In this document: positions 27,468 through 36,111 of the stretch, piece after piece
Position numbering within the stretch: the stretch's first letter is position 1
Layout: each line of letters begins with the position of its first letter
Assembly: GCA_963843565.1 (NCBI GenBank)
Contig: CAWJKY010000003.1
Coordinates: 2,914,001-2,978,000, forward strand
DNA: 64,000 nucleotides
DNA from: DASZQY01 sp963843565
Lineage (GTDB): Bacteria > Pseudomonadota > Alphaproteobacteria > Rhizobiales > Kaistiaceae
Direction of reading: 5' to 3'
Program-made: the position numbers and the translations under genes
Notes under the pieces: model-generated
Told to the model about the DNA's origin: nothing
Seen by the model: the letters and a program-made list of their open reading frames with translations, nothing else
Databases searched by the model: none

Positions 27468-28757
27468 ATGCAGTCGACGTTTCAGGCTATTTCGGCGCTG
27501 CTGGTTCTGGCGGCTTTTTTCGGCTTCCTGAACGACCGCTTTCTCAAATTGCCGCGGACCATCGGAATTCTTGTCCTGTCGCTCGCCTTTTCGGTCGGCT
27601 TGATCGGTGTTCAGGCGGCGTTCCCGAATCTTCAGATAAGGGCGTTCGCTTCCGGTCAGATCGAGGCGGCCGCCTTTCCCCGGACACTCTTCAACGGCGC
27701 GCTGGCATTCCTGATGTTCGCAGCCGCGCTGGAGGTGACCTTTTCCGATTTGTGGAGCCGCAAGGGCACGATTGCAGTTCTCGCGACGGTGGGCGTGGCG
27801 ATGACTGCGTTGTTGATGGGCTTCGGAATGTGGCTGGTTTTCGCTCTCCTCGGCATCGCAGTGCCGCTGATTTGGTGTCTGGTCCTGGGAGCCGCCGTTG
27901 CGCCGACCGACCCCGTCGCGGTCATGGGGGCGCTGCGGCGCATCGGGCTACCCGCAGATCTGCAAGGCATGATCGCGGGCGAGAGCCTGTTCAATGACGG
28001 TGTCGGCATACTGGTATTCACCGTCCTGGTGGCAGCGGCCGCCGGCACGAACGCGCACGTCGAAGCGATCGCCATCGATTTCGTTCGTGAAGCCTTCGGC
28101 GGCGCGGCGCTTGGTTTCGCCACAGGTTACATCGCGTATGCCACGATGCGTCGGATCGACGAATACAACGTCGAACTAATGATCTCGCTCGCCCTGGTGA
28201 CCGCTACCTACAGTCTGGCGCAGACGATGCAGATGTCGGGCCCGATCGCGGTCGTCGTAGCCGGGCTCCTCATCGGAACCCGGGCAAGACGGCGCGCTAT
28301 GAGTAAGCGAACGCGCGAGCACCTCCACACCGTCTGGTCAGTCGTCGACGAAGTCCTCAATGCGCTGCTGTGTCTGATAATAGGATTGGAGGTTCTGGTC
28401 ATCGACGTTGGCGCCAGCGGACCGGTTCTGGTGGCGGCCGCAATTGCGGCTATCCTTAGCTTGGTGGTCCGATTAGTCAGCGTCTCCTCCCTCGGATTCC
28501 TGCTGTACGGTTCGCGGGCGCGGCCTCGCGCGGTTGCGGTGCTGACATGGGCGGGCCTCCGCGGCGGCGTCTCCATGGCGCTTGCGCTGAGCATGCCAAA
28601 CACTGGGTACCGGCAATCCCTGCTGGTGGCCTGTTACGGCATCGTCCTGTTCACGATGTTGGTCCAGGGCCTGACGCTGGAGCGTGTCGCCGCCCGACTG
28701 TTTCCCGAAGATAGGGATGAGACAAGTGGCAGTTCCGGCGATCGGGGCAGCGGCTAG
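27468..28757 (+). CDS. CPA1-family Na+/H+ antiporter (NhaP-like)
   Basis: The 429-residue integral membrane protein has about 12 hydrophobic segments and the signatures of sodium/proton exchangers: LGAAVAPTDPVAVMGALRRIGLP, AGESLFNDGVGILVF with the ion-binding ND pair, and TWAGLRGGVSMALALSMP near the C-terminus. It would exchange cytoplasmic Na+ (or K+) for protons in pH and salt homeostasis. I start it at the ATG at 27468; a TTG at 27447 is in frame but less likely, and the ribosome site is weak. It ends with a short hydrophilic tail and has no long regulatory C-terminal domain. It is divergent from ndvB, which also serves osmoadaptation. Confidence 0.92.
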   Translation: MQSTFQAISALLVLAAFFGFLNDRFLKLPRTIGILVLSLAFSVGLIGVQAAFPNLQIRAFASGQIEAAAFPRTLFNGALAFLMFAAALEVTFSDLWSRKGTIAVLATVGVAMTALLMGFGMWLVFALLGIAVPLIWCLVLGAAVAPTDPVAVMGALRRIGLPADLQGMIAGESLFNDGVGILVFTVLVAAAAGTNAHVEAIAIDFVREAFGGAALGFATGYIAYATMRRIDEYNVELMISLALVTATYSLAQTMQMSGPIAVVVAGLLIGTRARRRAMSKRTREHLHTVWSVVDEVLNALLCLIIGLEVLVIDVGASGPVLVAAAIAAILSLVVRLVSVSSLGFLLYGSRARPRAVAVLTWAGLRGGVSMALALSMPNTGYRQSLLVACYGIVLFTMLVQGLTLERVAARLFPEDRDETSGSSGDRGSG

Positions 28758-28887
28758 GCCGAAACGGCTAGCCCTTGCGACGACGTCCTCCCGTCGCGTT
28801 CATGCAGACAGCCAAACGGCGCGGCCTGATTCCTCAGCGGTCCCAGCGCCGCCCCGACGATCGATGGCGCCTGATGCGCCCGCCGGA

Positions 28888-29052
28888 TCAGAGTCGGCCG
28901 GTCACAACGAGCACGACGACTATGATCAGGATGACGCCGAGAACTCCAACGCCGCCGTGACCGAAGCCGTAGCCGTAGCCACCAAATCGACCACTGAAAC
29001 CACCAAGCAGGAAGATGATCAGAAGGATGATCAGTATCAGGCCGATCGACAC
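28888..29052 (-). CDS. DUF3309 family small membrane protein
   Basis: A 54-residue protein, shorter than standard gene-finding cut-offs, starts at GTG 29052 with a strong AAGGAG ribosome site five to eight bases upstream. It has two hydrophobic segments (SIGLILIILLIIFLLGG and GVLGVILIIVVVLVVTG) separated by a Gly/Tyr-rich turn GRFGGYGYGFGHGG. This matches the DUF3309 pattern of tiny proteobacterial membrane proteins of unknown function. It is the last of three small minus-strand genes downstream of the promoter motif at 29534-29580. Confidence 0.8.
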   Translation of the reverse strand: MSIGLILIILLIIFLLGGFSGRFGGYGYGFGHGGVGVLGVILIIVVVLVVTGRL

Positions 29053-29139
29053 GATTTCTTCTCCTTTTGCACCAACTCAGAGCCGATTTGAGACCCTGTG
29101 CAGGGCGGCGACGGGGTCACCTGCCGAAGTCAGGCTAGG

Positions 29140-29286
29140 CTACTTTGTCTTGATGGATATGCCACCGCCATCAACGCTGATATCGACGCCCGCTGTCTGT
29201 TGGCGATTCTGATACAGAAGATAGCTAGCGACGCCCGCGACGACGACGAGCACCGCGATAATCAGATAGAGAACGTTGCGGTTCAT
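29140..29286 (-). CDS. Small single-pass membrane protein (48 residues)
   Basis: The ORF reads MNRNVLYLIIAVLVVVAGVASYLLYQNRQQ and then a short periplasmic or cytoplasmic tail TAGVDISVDGGGISIKTK. One transmembrane helix covers residues 5-25. Similar 'YLYQ.R..-GVDI.V...GI.IE' mini-proteins are common next to CsbD and DUF3309 genes in rhizobia, but none has a known function to my knowledge. It starts 12 bases after the csbD stop, suggesting cotranscription. Confidence 0.7.
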   Translation of the reverse strand: MNRNVLYLIIAVLVVVAGVASYLLYQNRQQTAGVDISVDGGGISIKTK

Positions 29287-29298
29287 GAGGCGCTCGCT

Positions 29299-29472
29299 TC
29301 ACTTGCCCCTGAGCGTGTCCTTGGCCCCGCCGACAGCGTTCTGGAGCTTGCCGGCCATCTTGTCGGCATTGCCATCCGACTCGAGTTTGCCATCGCCGAC
29401 GGTTTTCCCGACCGCAACCTTGAACTTGCCTTTCACGACTTTCCCCGCTCCAGCGATCCGATCCTTGTCCAT
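29299..29472 (-). CDS. CsbD family general-stress protein
   Basis: The 57-residue hydrophilic protein begins MDKDRIAGAGK and continues VKGKFKVAVGKTVGDGKLESDGNADKMAGKLQNAVGGAKDTLRGK, a typical CsbD sequence (PF05532) with repeating GK.K...G..T.D..L..-G...K..GK..N. GGGAGAG lies five bases before the ATG at 29472. CsbD proteins accumulate under general stress and their mechanism is unknown. The island promoter motif lies directly upstream (29534-29580), with an inferred 5' leader of about 55 bases. Confidence 0.9.
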   Translation of the reverse strand: MDKDRIAGAGKVVKGKFKVAVGKTVGDGKLESDGNADKMAGKLQNAVGGAKDTLRGK

Positions 29473-29533
29473 GGATTCTCTCCCGTTCTTTGTTGATGAT
29501 GGCAAAATTCCCCGAGCACCTCGGATGAATCGC

Positions 29534-29580
29534 AGACTATGGCGCGTGCGGTGACAGGGGCAGGCTCGGAAATTACCTAT
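29534..29580 (-). promoter_or_regulatory. Island promoter motif copy E, driving csbD and two small genes
   Basis: On the minus strand ATAGGTAATTTCCGAGCCT (29580-29562) precedes TAGTCT (29539-29534) by 22 bases. The core TTTCCGAGCCT is identical to the ndvB copy, while the left half is AGGTAA instead of GAGTAG. Confidence 0.55.
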
Positions 29581-29627
29581 GGCCCAATCATGGGCCAAAA
29601 GGCAGCGGTCGATCCGCCACGCAGCGT

Positions 29628-32600
29628 TCACTGAACTGCGGCGAGCGCCAGTCGAGCGAGGGCTGGAAGGGACTTGGCGCCGGTCCTCTTCATGATCTGG
29701 GCGCGATGGTTTTCAACAGTCCGCTGGCTGATGCCGAGATCGGCCGCGATATTCTTGCTGGGCTGGCCAGCCAGGACCAGATCCATGATCTGGCGCTGGC
29801 GTGGCGTGAGGTCGGCCAAATGTCTTGCCGCTTGTACGTGCCACGCCGAGAGCTTGGTCGCATCCCGCGAATGTTCAACGGCGCGCTCGATGCTGGCGAG
29901 CAGTTCGCTGCCGCCGACCGGCTTCTCGATGAAGTCGATCGCGCCGGCCTTCATCGCCTGAACTGCCATCGGAACATCGCTGTTACCAGTGATCATGATC
30001 GCCGGCGGCGAATGACCGAGATCGCGCAGCCGTTTCAGCAGTTCGAGCCCGCTCATACGCGGCAAATAGGCGTCGATCAGCAGGCAGCCGTCGCGACCCG
30101 GACGATAGGCGTCGAGGAATTCCTCGCAGGTCGCGAAATCTTCCACGGTCCGTCCGTCGTCCTCGAGGAGCGAGCGCATCTCGGCGCGCAGGCGGCTGTC
30201 GTCATCGACGACAAAGATGACGGGCGAGCCCAGGTCATCGCTCGAGTCGCCGCGCTGCGGGGCGTTCGCAGGTGGGGCAAATAGCGATGACCGAAGGAGA
30301 GACTCAATTGCTTCCGTCAACTCGCGCGGCTTCACCGGTTTGTTCATCTGCACGCAGTCATGGCTTGCGATATTGCGCAGCGTGCGCGTTGAGATATCGC
30401 CGGTCAGAACGATGACCGGAATCGGATGGTGAAGCATTTCCCTGAGCTTCGCGGCGACCTCCAGCCCGTTCATTTCGTTCGGCAGGTTGTAGTCCGCGAG
30501 AATCATGTCGGGTCGAACCGTGTGGCGGGCCACCAGGTCCAACGCGGCGGTGCCGTTAGGTGCTGAGATGGGCTGGTAGCCTTCATCCTCGAGGAGCTGT
30601 TCCAGAAGTTCGCGTAACGGGGGTTCATCCTCGACAACCAGAATCGACGCCGCCCGGCGAACGCCTTTGACCACCACCACCGCGTCAGTGCCTTGCTGTC
30701 GGTCCGCAATTCGCGCGACGATCCCGGCTGGCACGATTGGAACCCCAACGCTGAACACTGAGCCTTTGCCGGGGCGCGAACGGACGTCGATCCGATGGCC
30801 GAGCAAATTGCCCAGGCGCTGCACAATGGAAAGACCCAGGCCCAGGCCGCGACTCCGTTCCCGTGCGGCATTGTCGAGCTGATGATACTCTTGGAAAATC
30901 GCCTGGAGTTCGCTGGCCGGGATACCAACCCCGGTGTCCCACATCTCTATGAGGAGAGTTCCTGCCCGCCGGCGACAGCCGAGCAGCACCTTGCCGCGCT
31001 TTGTATATTTGAGGGCGTTCGAAAGAAGGTTGCGGATCATCTGCTCGAGCAGCCGCGGGTCGCTCAGCACCGACAGGCCGCTCGGGATCACGCGCAATGT
31101 GAGCCCTTTGGCTTGGGCGAGGTAAGTGAACTCGTGCTCCACCCGCTCCAGAATCTCGCCGATCGGAAAAGTGACGATTTCGGCGCGAACGGTACCGGCC
31201 TCGATCTGGTTTATGTCGAGGAGCGCATTCAACATCGCCGACATGGCGCCCATCGTCTCGTCGAGACGCCCGACCAGCGTCTGGGCTTTCTCTCCCTCGA
31301 CGATCTTTGCCAACTGCCCCTGAAGCAGGACAAGCGTTTGTAGCGGTTGGCGCAGGTCATGACTCGCTGCTGCAAGAAAGCGCGACTTCGCGTCGGTAGC
31401 CTGCTGGGCTTGGCGTTCTGCCGCCTCCAGCGCGCCTCTGATGTGCCTGCGCTCGGTAATGTCCAGAAAGGTGATGACGACGCCGGCGACCTCACCCTCC
31501 TGAGTGCGGTAGGGCAATATTCGACGGATGTACCAAGCGCCGGTTCTCGCTTCGATTTCCCGCTCGATGGGCGCGAAGGTCTCCAACACATTGCGGGCGT
31601 CCGCGGAAAGAGCGGCATCGGTTGTGAGCGAGCTCAGATCAGCAAGCGGCCGACCGATGTCTCCGGGCAGGATACTGAACAACAGTCTCGTGGCTGGCGT
31701 GAAGAAGCGGATATTGAGATTGGGGTCGAGGAAGAGCGTCGCGACGTCGGTGCTGTACAGCACATTCTGGAGGTCGTCCGAGGTCGTCCGTTGGCGCTCG
31801 AGCGTTTCCTGAAGCTGACCGTTGAGGGCGGTGAGTTCCTCGTTGAGCGACTGCAGTTCCTCCTTGGATGTCAGCAGCTCCTCGTTGGTCGATTGTAACT
31901 CCTCATTGGCCGACAACGCTTCCTCGTTGATCGCCTTCTGCTCCTCGCTTGAAAACTCAAGCTCGCGGACGGCACCTTGAAGCTCGATCCTGGTGGCTTC
32001 GAGCTCATGCTCGAGCTCGGTGACGCGTGAACCGTCTGCCGGCGCGGTCGTCCGCCCTTGTTCGCGCCCGCTCTTGGGTTGGTCCACGAAGCAAACAAGA
32101 AAAAGCGACTCTCCTTCGCTCGGAACGGGCCGCACGTCGACGCTGAACGACGGCGGGTCGTCATCGCCGCTTAGTCGGCCGCCCGCAACAACAACGCGGG
32201 CGTTCTGCTGAGCGGCCTGCTCGACCGCCGACCTGAGCCGGGCGCGCGAGCCCGGGCGCGCCATCGCGAGCAGATCGATTGAGGGACTCCCAGGCGCGAC
32301 GCGGAGATATCGATCCGTCGGCCCCAGCGAGAACAGGCACTGGTGCTTGCGGTTAATCAGAACCGCCGCGGGCGCATAGGTCTCCAGCACCAGCCGCCGA
32401 CAAAGGTCGGCGAGAGCCGCCTGGCGGGAGGGTGCCGGACTTTGGACAAGGCGTGTGGGGGCACGCATGCCGTCGCCGCCCCCGATTGCCGGACCGGGCG
32501 CCGCTGAACGGCTGGGCCCGAGGTGTCGATAGAGTCGCCCGGTGCTGGAAACCAACTCAAAGCGGCCGCCGGAATTGCCGATCGTCTCGGCGTTGCCGAG

Positions 32601-34019
32601 CAACAGAATGCCGCCCTCGTTCAGCGCGAAATGAAACGCCTGGATCACCTTTGCCTGCGCCTCCGGGCGCAGGTAGATGAGGAGGTTTCGGCACGAGACC
32701 AGATCCAGGCGCGAAAACGGTGGATCGGCGAGCACATCCTGCACGGTGAACACCACTGCCGCGCGCAACTCGGGCAAGACGCGATAGTTCTGATCTTCTT
32801 TTGAGAAGAAGCGGGCAAGCCGTTCCGGCGAAACCTCCGCCTCGATCGCTTCCGGATAGAGGCCCTCTCGGGCGCCGGCGACCGCCTCCGGATCGATGTC
32901 CGAGGCAAAGAGCTGGAGCTGGACGGCGTTCCCGGTCGCGCTAATGGCTTCGCGGAAGAGCATGGCAAGGGAGTAGGTCTCCTCGCCGGTGCTGCACCCG
33001 GCGATCCAGATACGTATAGGGTGATCAGACGGGTGCCCACGGACGAGATCGGGAACGGTCTTTTCCGCCAGGAGATCGAAGACCTGCCGATCCCGGAAGA
33101 AGCTGGTCACGTTGATCAACAGGTCATGGGCAAGGAGCTCGAGCTCCCGCTTGTCGCTGCGCAAAATCTCGAGATAGCGCTCGATGCCGTCGGTCCCGAT
33201 TGCAGCCATCGCCATGCGCCGCTCGATGCGGCGTTGCAGCGTCCCCGGTTTGTACAGACTGAAATCGTGCCCGGCCGACGCCCGCAGAAGGTCAATAATC
33301 CCGGGCAGCCAATCTGCCGCCTCACCCTGCGGACGCGATCCGTTCTGCTTAAGCGTGAGCACCGTCCGTCGATCGTAGGTCGCGAGCGCGTCCGGAATCT
33401 GCGCCACGGGCAGGATGAGGTCCACGGCGCCGGTCAGGATGGCGCTGCGCGGCATGCCGTCATAACCGGCCTCGTCGGGATCTTGCGCGATGATGAGGCC
33501 GCCGCTCTCCTTCACGGCCTTCAGCCCGATGCACCCGTCGGCGCCGGTTCCCGAAAGGATCACGCAGATCGCGCGAGCGCCGTATTCGACGGCCAGCGAA
33601 TGCAGGAGGAAGTCAAAGGGCAAGCGAGCGCCGTGACGTGCCTGGGGCGGCGAGAGATGGAGGGCGCCATTGCCGACGGACAGGTTCGCTCCCGGCGGGA
33701 TGACATAGAGATGGTCGGGCTCGATCGGCATCCCGTCGGTCGCCTGCCGGACGGTCATTGAAGTGTGCCCGGCCAGAAGGTCGACCATCATGCTTTCGTG
33801 CGTCGGGTCGAGATGCTGAACCAAAATGAAGGCCATGCCGTTGCCGGCGGGCAGGCCCTCCACGAGCCGGCTGCACGCCTCGAGGCCGCCGGCGGATGCG
33901 CCAATTCCGACGATCCAGAGACTGGCGTCGCGATTCGACAGGCCGCGCGTCGGCGGGGGTCGTCGGCTCGACTTCAGTCGCGCGGGCGAATTGGCCACAG
34001 GCGGATGGGGCTCCGGCAT
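29628..34019 (-). CDS. CheB-CheR-PAS hybrid histidine kinase with two receivers and a FixJ-like LuxR output
   Basis: A single 1463-residue protein. CheB methylesterase, residues ~35-225, with the catalytic parts VGIGASAGG, VQHLDPTHESMM and LSGTGADG. CheR methyltransferase, ~245-500, with WIAGCSTGEETYSLA. A coiled coil, ~660-740 (repeated ELxSxNEEL-type heptads). A PAS domain ending in FLDITERR. HisKA with ASHDLRQPLQ. HATPase with DTGVGIP and GLGLGLSIVQRLG. Receiver 1 (VVEDEPP, ILADYNLP) and receiver 2 (VVDDDSR, LIDAYLP). Finally a LuxR helix-turn-helix, LTPRQRQIMDLVLAG...ISQRTVENHR. Receiver 2 plus HTH closely resembles FixJ (DVPMAVQAMKAGAIDFIEKP). All catalytic residues look intact. It can sense, phosphorylate and bind DNA in one chain, and I infer it controls the island boxes. 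Confidence 0.93.
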   Translation of the reverse strand: MPEPHPPVANSPARLKSSRRPPPTRGLSNRDASLWIVGIGASAGGLEACSRLVEGLPAGNGMAFILVQHLDPTHESMMVDLLAGHTSMTVRQATDGMPIEPDHLYVIPPGANLSVGNGALHLSPPQARHGARLPFDFLLHSLAVEYGARAICVILSGTGADGCIGLKAVKESGGLIIAQDPDEAGYDGMPRSAILTGAVDLILPVAQIPDALATYDRRTVLTLKQNGSRPQGEAADWLPGIIDLLRASAGHDFSLYKPGTLQRRIERRMAMAAIGTDGIERYLEILRSDKRELELLAHDLLINVTSFFRDRQVFDLLAEKTVPDLVRGHPSDHPIRIWIAGCSTGEETYSLAMLFREAISATGNAVQLQLFASDIDPEAVAGAREGLYPEAIEAEVSPERLARFFSKEDQNYRVLPELRAAVVFTVQDVLADPPFSRLDLVSCRNLLIYLRPEAQAKVIQAFHFALNEGGILLLGNAETIGNSGGRFELVSSTGRLYRHLGPSRSAAPGPAIGGGDGMRAPTRLVQSPAPSRQAALADLCRRLVLETYAPAAVLINRKHQCLFSLGPTDRYLRVAPGSPSIDLLAMARPGSRARLRSAVEQAAQQNARVVVAGGRLSGDDDPPSFSVDVRPVPSEGESLFLVCFVDQPKSGREQGRTTAPADGSRVTELEHELEATRIELQGAVRELEFSSEEQKAINEEALSANEELQSTNEELLTSKEELQSLNEELTALNGQLQETLERQRTTSDDLQNVLYSTDVATLFLDPNLNIRFFTPATRLLFSILPGDIGRPLADLSSLTTDAALSADARNVLETFAPIEREIEARTGAWYIRRILPYRTQEGEVAGVVITFLDITERRHIRGALEAAERQAQQATDAKSRFLAAASHDLRQPLQTLVLLQGQLAKIVEGEKAQTLVGRLDETMGAMSAMLNALLDINQIEAGTVRAEIVTFPIGEILERVEHEFTYLAQAKGLTLRVIPSGLSVLSDPRLLEQMIRNLLSNALKYTKRGKVLLGCRRRAGTLLIEMWDTGVGIPASELQAIFQEYHQLDNAARERSRGLGLGLSIVQRLGNLLGHRIDVRSRPGKGSVFSVGVPIVPAGIVARIADRQQGTDAVVVVKGVRRAASILVVEDEPPLRELLEQLLEDEGYQPISAPNGTAALDLVARHTVRPDMILADYNLPNEMNGLEVAAKLREMLHHPIPVIVLTGDISTRTLRNIASHDCVQMNKPVKPRELTEAIESLLRSSLFAPPANAPQRGDSSDDLGSPVIFVVDDDSRLRAEMRSLLEDDGRTVEDFATCEEFLDAYRPGRDGCLLIDAYLPRMSGLELLKRLRDLGHSPPAIMITGNSDVPMAVQAMKAGAIDFIEKPVGGSELLASIERAVEHSRDATKLSAWHVQAARHLADLTPRQRQIMDLVLAGQPSKNIAADLGISQRTVENHRAQIMKRTGAKSLPALARLALAAVQ

Positions 34020-34178
34020 GGTGAACGGCCTGTGAATGTTTGTGGCCCGACTGGGAGCAGGTCATTCCCGCCGCCGGGCGGAGCCTGAGCCTACCACGGT
34101 TTCGACCGGCCAAAAATGTGCGTTTGTTAATTCGACGCAATATGGCGTGACCCTGCGGGGGCCGCAGCGGTCGAGGCG

Positions 34179-34226
34179 TTGAGTAGATTCCGATCCTGTC
34201 TTTGGCGATGACCGCTCGGCTAGGGT
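34179..34226 (+). promoter_or_regulatory. Island promoter motif copy A
   Basis: TTGAGTAGATTCCGATCCT (34179-34197) is followed after 23 bases by TAGGGT (34221-34226). It points at the small ORF at 34265, whose ribosome site GAAGGT is about 20 bases from the inferred transcript start. Confidence 0.5.
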
Positions 34227-34264
34227 CGAGCTAGCTCAACAGACAAGCCCTGAAGGTAGCCACA

Positions 34265-34465
34265 ATGAACCTCCTTCCCGAAATGATCGTCGGGGGCACG
34301 GCGCTGCTCGCTCTGGACGCAGGCTGTTTCCTTTGGCTGCGCGCAAACACCTCCCGCGCCTCGTTCTCCCATCGGCTCTTCTCGCACGGCCGGAATTCGC
34401 GAGCGCACGCATTCACCACGCCATCCATGCGCCGTCTTTGGGTTCGCGGTGGCCCACTAGCGTAA
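34265..34465 (+). CDS. Possible small membrane protein (66 residues)
   Basis: The ORF begins MNLLPEMIVGGTALLALDAG and has one hydrophobic helix at residues 7-25. The rest is Arg/Ser-rich and looks less like protein, so the frame may be decayed or wrong after about residue 30. It is supported by a GAAGGT ribosome site nine bases upstream and by promoter motif copy A at the correct distance. I do not recognise it. The alternative is a non-coding or degenerate remnant. Confidence 0.4.
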   Translation: MNLLPEMIVGGTALLALDAGCFLWLRANTSRASFSHRLFSHGRNSRAHAFTTPSMRRLWVRGGPLA

Positions 34466-34561
34466 ACGTGCGGACCACCACACGTTTGCCGCAGGTGAAA
34501 TCAAAGACTGCGTGAGTTTTGATTCAGGCGAAAACTTCATCACAAAACTAAGGACAAACGG

Positions 34562-34969
34562 ATGAACAAATTCATTTCGGGCGTGGCAGCGGCTGCGCTG
34601 CTCAGCTTCAGTTCGCTGGCGGGGATCGCATCGGCCGCCGCCGCCGGCCCAATTCATCCAGGCTACCAGGAGCAGGATCGGTACATCGGCAACTACTGCG
34701 ACCAGAACCAATATGCTCCGCAGTGTCGCGACTGGCGGGCGAACCACGCCATCTGGGGTAACCACGAGTACCAGGACTTCTATCGCACGCACCGGGCGGA
34801 CACCCGGTTTGGCGGCAGCGTGGCGGTTGGCCTGTTCGGTCTCGATGTGGGTGTCGGCAACCTCGGTCGAACGGGCGTTCACGTCCGCGCCTGCGAAGCT
34901 AGGTATCACTCCTACAACCGCCGCACGGATCGCTTCCTCGGCTACGACGGTTCGTTTCACGTATGCTGA
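34562..34969 (+). CDS. BA14K-like secreted protein
   Basis: The 135-residue product has a clear signal peptide (MNKFISGVAAAALLSFSSLAGIASAAAA) and a mature part ending VHVRACEARYHSYNRRTDRFLGYDGSFHVC. The last 30 residues match the BA14K family C-terminus (C..RYRSY...TGTYLGYDG..H.C), named from the Brucella immunoreactive 14-kDa protein with lectin-like activity. AAGGA is eight bases before the ATG. The middle YCDQNQYAPQCRDWRANHAIWGNHEYQDFY is unusual for the family. It probably acts in the periplasm or outer envelope. Confidence 0.85.
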   Translation: MNKFISGVAAAALLSFSSLAGIASAAAAGPIHPGYQEQDRYIGNYCDQNQYAPQCRDWRANHAIWGNHEYQDFYRTHRADTRFGGSVAVGLFGLDVGVGNLGRTGVHVRACEARYHSYNRRTDRFLGYDGSFHVC

Positions 34970-35051
34970 CTCTAGACCGCTGACGCCATCGCCCCGGACT
35001 AGAGACCGCGAATGATCACCGCGCGGCGCGCGTGCCAACGGCGTCCGGACC

Positions 35052-35097
35052 TGAGTAGTTTCCGATCCTTCGGCGCAGAGACGCGAACGCCTATGTT
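35052..35097 (+). promoter_or_regulatory. Island promoter motif copy B, driving the SH3 gene
   Basis: TGAGTAGTTTCCGATCCT (35052-35069) is followed after exactly 22 bases by TATGTT (35092-35097). The start codon is at 35131, giving an inferred leader of about 27 bases with a GGGAGAAG ribosome site. Confidence 0.65.
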
Positions 35098-35130
35098 CGG
35101 GCGACAAATGCGTGGGCAGGGAGAAGACCG

Positions 35131-35508
35131 ATGTCCAATCTTCGAAGCTTGATGATCGTGGGAATTCTTGCAGCGGCTGCAGTGGCGCTACCGGAAGTGG
35201 CGAGTGCGGCTCCCGGATATGCGACCGGCAACGTCAACCTGCGTACAGGGCCTGGCACCCAATATGGCAAGATCGTGGTGGTTCCCGCGGGCGCAGCCCT
35301 TGACGTCTATCGCTGCGCAAGCTGGTGCAACGTGAACTATCACGGCTACGTGGGCTGGGTTTCCGCACGATATGTCAGTTCGGGCGCCTACTACCGCCCA
35401 CCGGTAACCGTGTTCCGGCCGCGCCCGCCGCGGAGCGGTTTCGTTGCCCGTCCGTGGTGGGATGATCGCTATGGGGCTTGGCATGACGGGCGGAACTGGA
35501 CCAACTGA
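35131..35508 (+). CDS. Secreted bacterial SH3 (SH3b) domain protein
   Basis: The 125-residue protein has a signal peptide (MSNLRSLMIVGILAAAAVALPEVASAAPG) followed by one SH3b domain: ATGNVNLRTGPGTQYGKIVVVPAGAALDVYRCASWCNVNYHGYVGWVSARYVS. The NLRTGPGT.Y and GWVSARY elements are canonical. The C-terminal 35 residues are Pro/Arg/Trp-rich (PRPPRSGFVARPWWDDRYGAWHDGRNW), common in rhizobial periplasmic SH3 proteins. It likely binds cell wall or envelope proteins. A GGGAGAAG ribosome site and promoter motif B precede it. Confidence 0.9.
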   Translation: MSNLRSLMIVGILAAAAVALPEVASAAPGYATGNVNLRTGPGTQYGKIVVVPAGAALDVYRCASWCNVNYHGYVGWVSARYVSSGAYYRPPVTVFRPRPPRSGFVARPWWDDRYGAWHDGRNWTN

Positions 35509-35610
35509 GCCGGCCTCTGTTTCTTCCGCTTTGGCGGCTGATCTGGCGATAAGGTTCGGGCCGGCGCACAGCCCGCAGCCCCGAGCCACCCGCAAACTAG
35601 GTACAAGAAC

Positions 35611-35859
35611 ATGTCAGCCTCATCACAAACGTCAGCGGCGACTTGGGGATCAATAGGCGGAATAGTCGGCGCTGCCATCGTGGCTCCTGCGTTGGGCGGT
35701 TGGGTCGCCGGCAATGCGGTCGACGAGGCCGTCACGCATACGGCCTTCGCACAGTTCGGCCCGACATACGGCGCGCTTTTCGCAGCCCGACTCTCACCAC
35801 GCCTTGCTCCGATGGAACTACCGTCAGTGCAGAGCGGGCCGGAGTCGGCTGTCGCTTAG
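35611..35859 (+). CDS. Small Gly/Ala-rich membrane-associated protein, unknown
   Basis: The 82-residue ORF (MSASSQTSAATWGSIGGIVG) has a hydrophobic Gly-rich stretch at residues 14-38 and a less hydrophobic middle. I recognise no family. The ribosome site is weak (AGGTAC). It sits between two island genes in the same orientation and the frame shows plausible codon use, but the evidence is limited. Confidence 0.45.
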   Translation: MSASSQTSAATWGSIGGIVGAAIVAPALGGWVAGNAVDEAVTHTAFAQFGPTYGALFAARLSPRLAPMELPSVQSGPESAVA

Positions 35860-36006
35860 CGCTGCCCAGGACGCGCGTCCTCGTGGCGGAGGATCGGCGC
35901 CGTGATGGTTCCTGACTGCCCGCGGAGCAGAACGCTTGTCATCGCTCTCGCCCGCTGCGCGAGTTCCACGACGGGCGAAGGTGGTTCTTTCACCTTTTCT
36001 TAGGTA

Positions 36007-36046
36007 TTTTCCGAGTCTGCCGCCGTCTGTCACCGATCATTATGTT
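36007..36046 (+). promoter_or_regulatory. Island promoter motif copy F
   Basis: TTTTCCGAGTCT (36007-36018), preceded by TTAGGTA, is followed after exactly 22 bases by TATGTT (36041-36046). It points at the gene at 36112 and would put the transcript start near 36053. Confidence 0.6.
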
Positions 36047-36111
36047 TAATGCAGCCCGACCTCTTCTTTCGCCGCTTCGATCCATTGAGGCGGCAGACAT
36101 CGGTGGTCAAG

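Noticed and set aside
36049..36111. N-terminal extension of the gene at 36112 from the ATG at 36049
   Set aside because: There is no ribosome site and the predicted transcript start from motif F falls after this codon; it remains possible if the motif is wrong.
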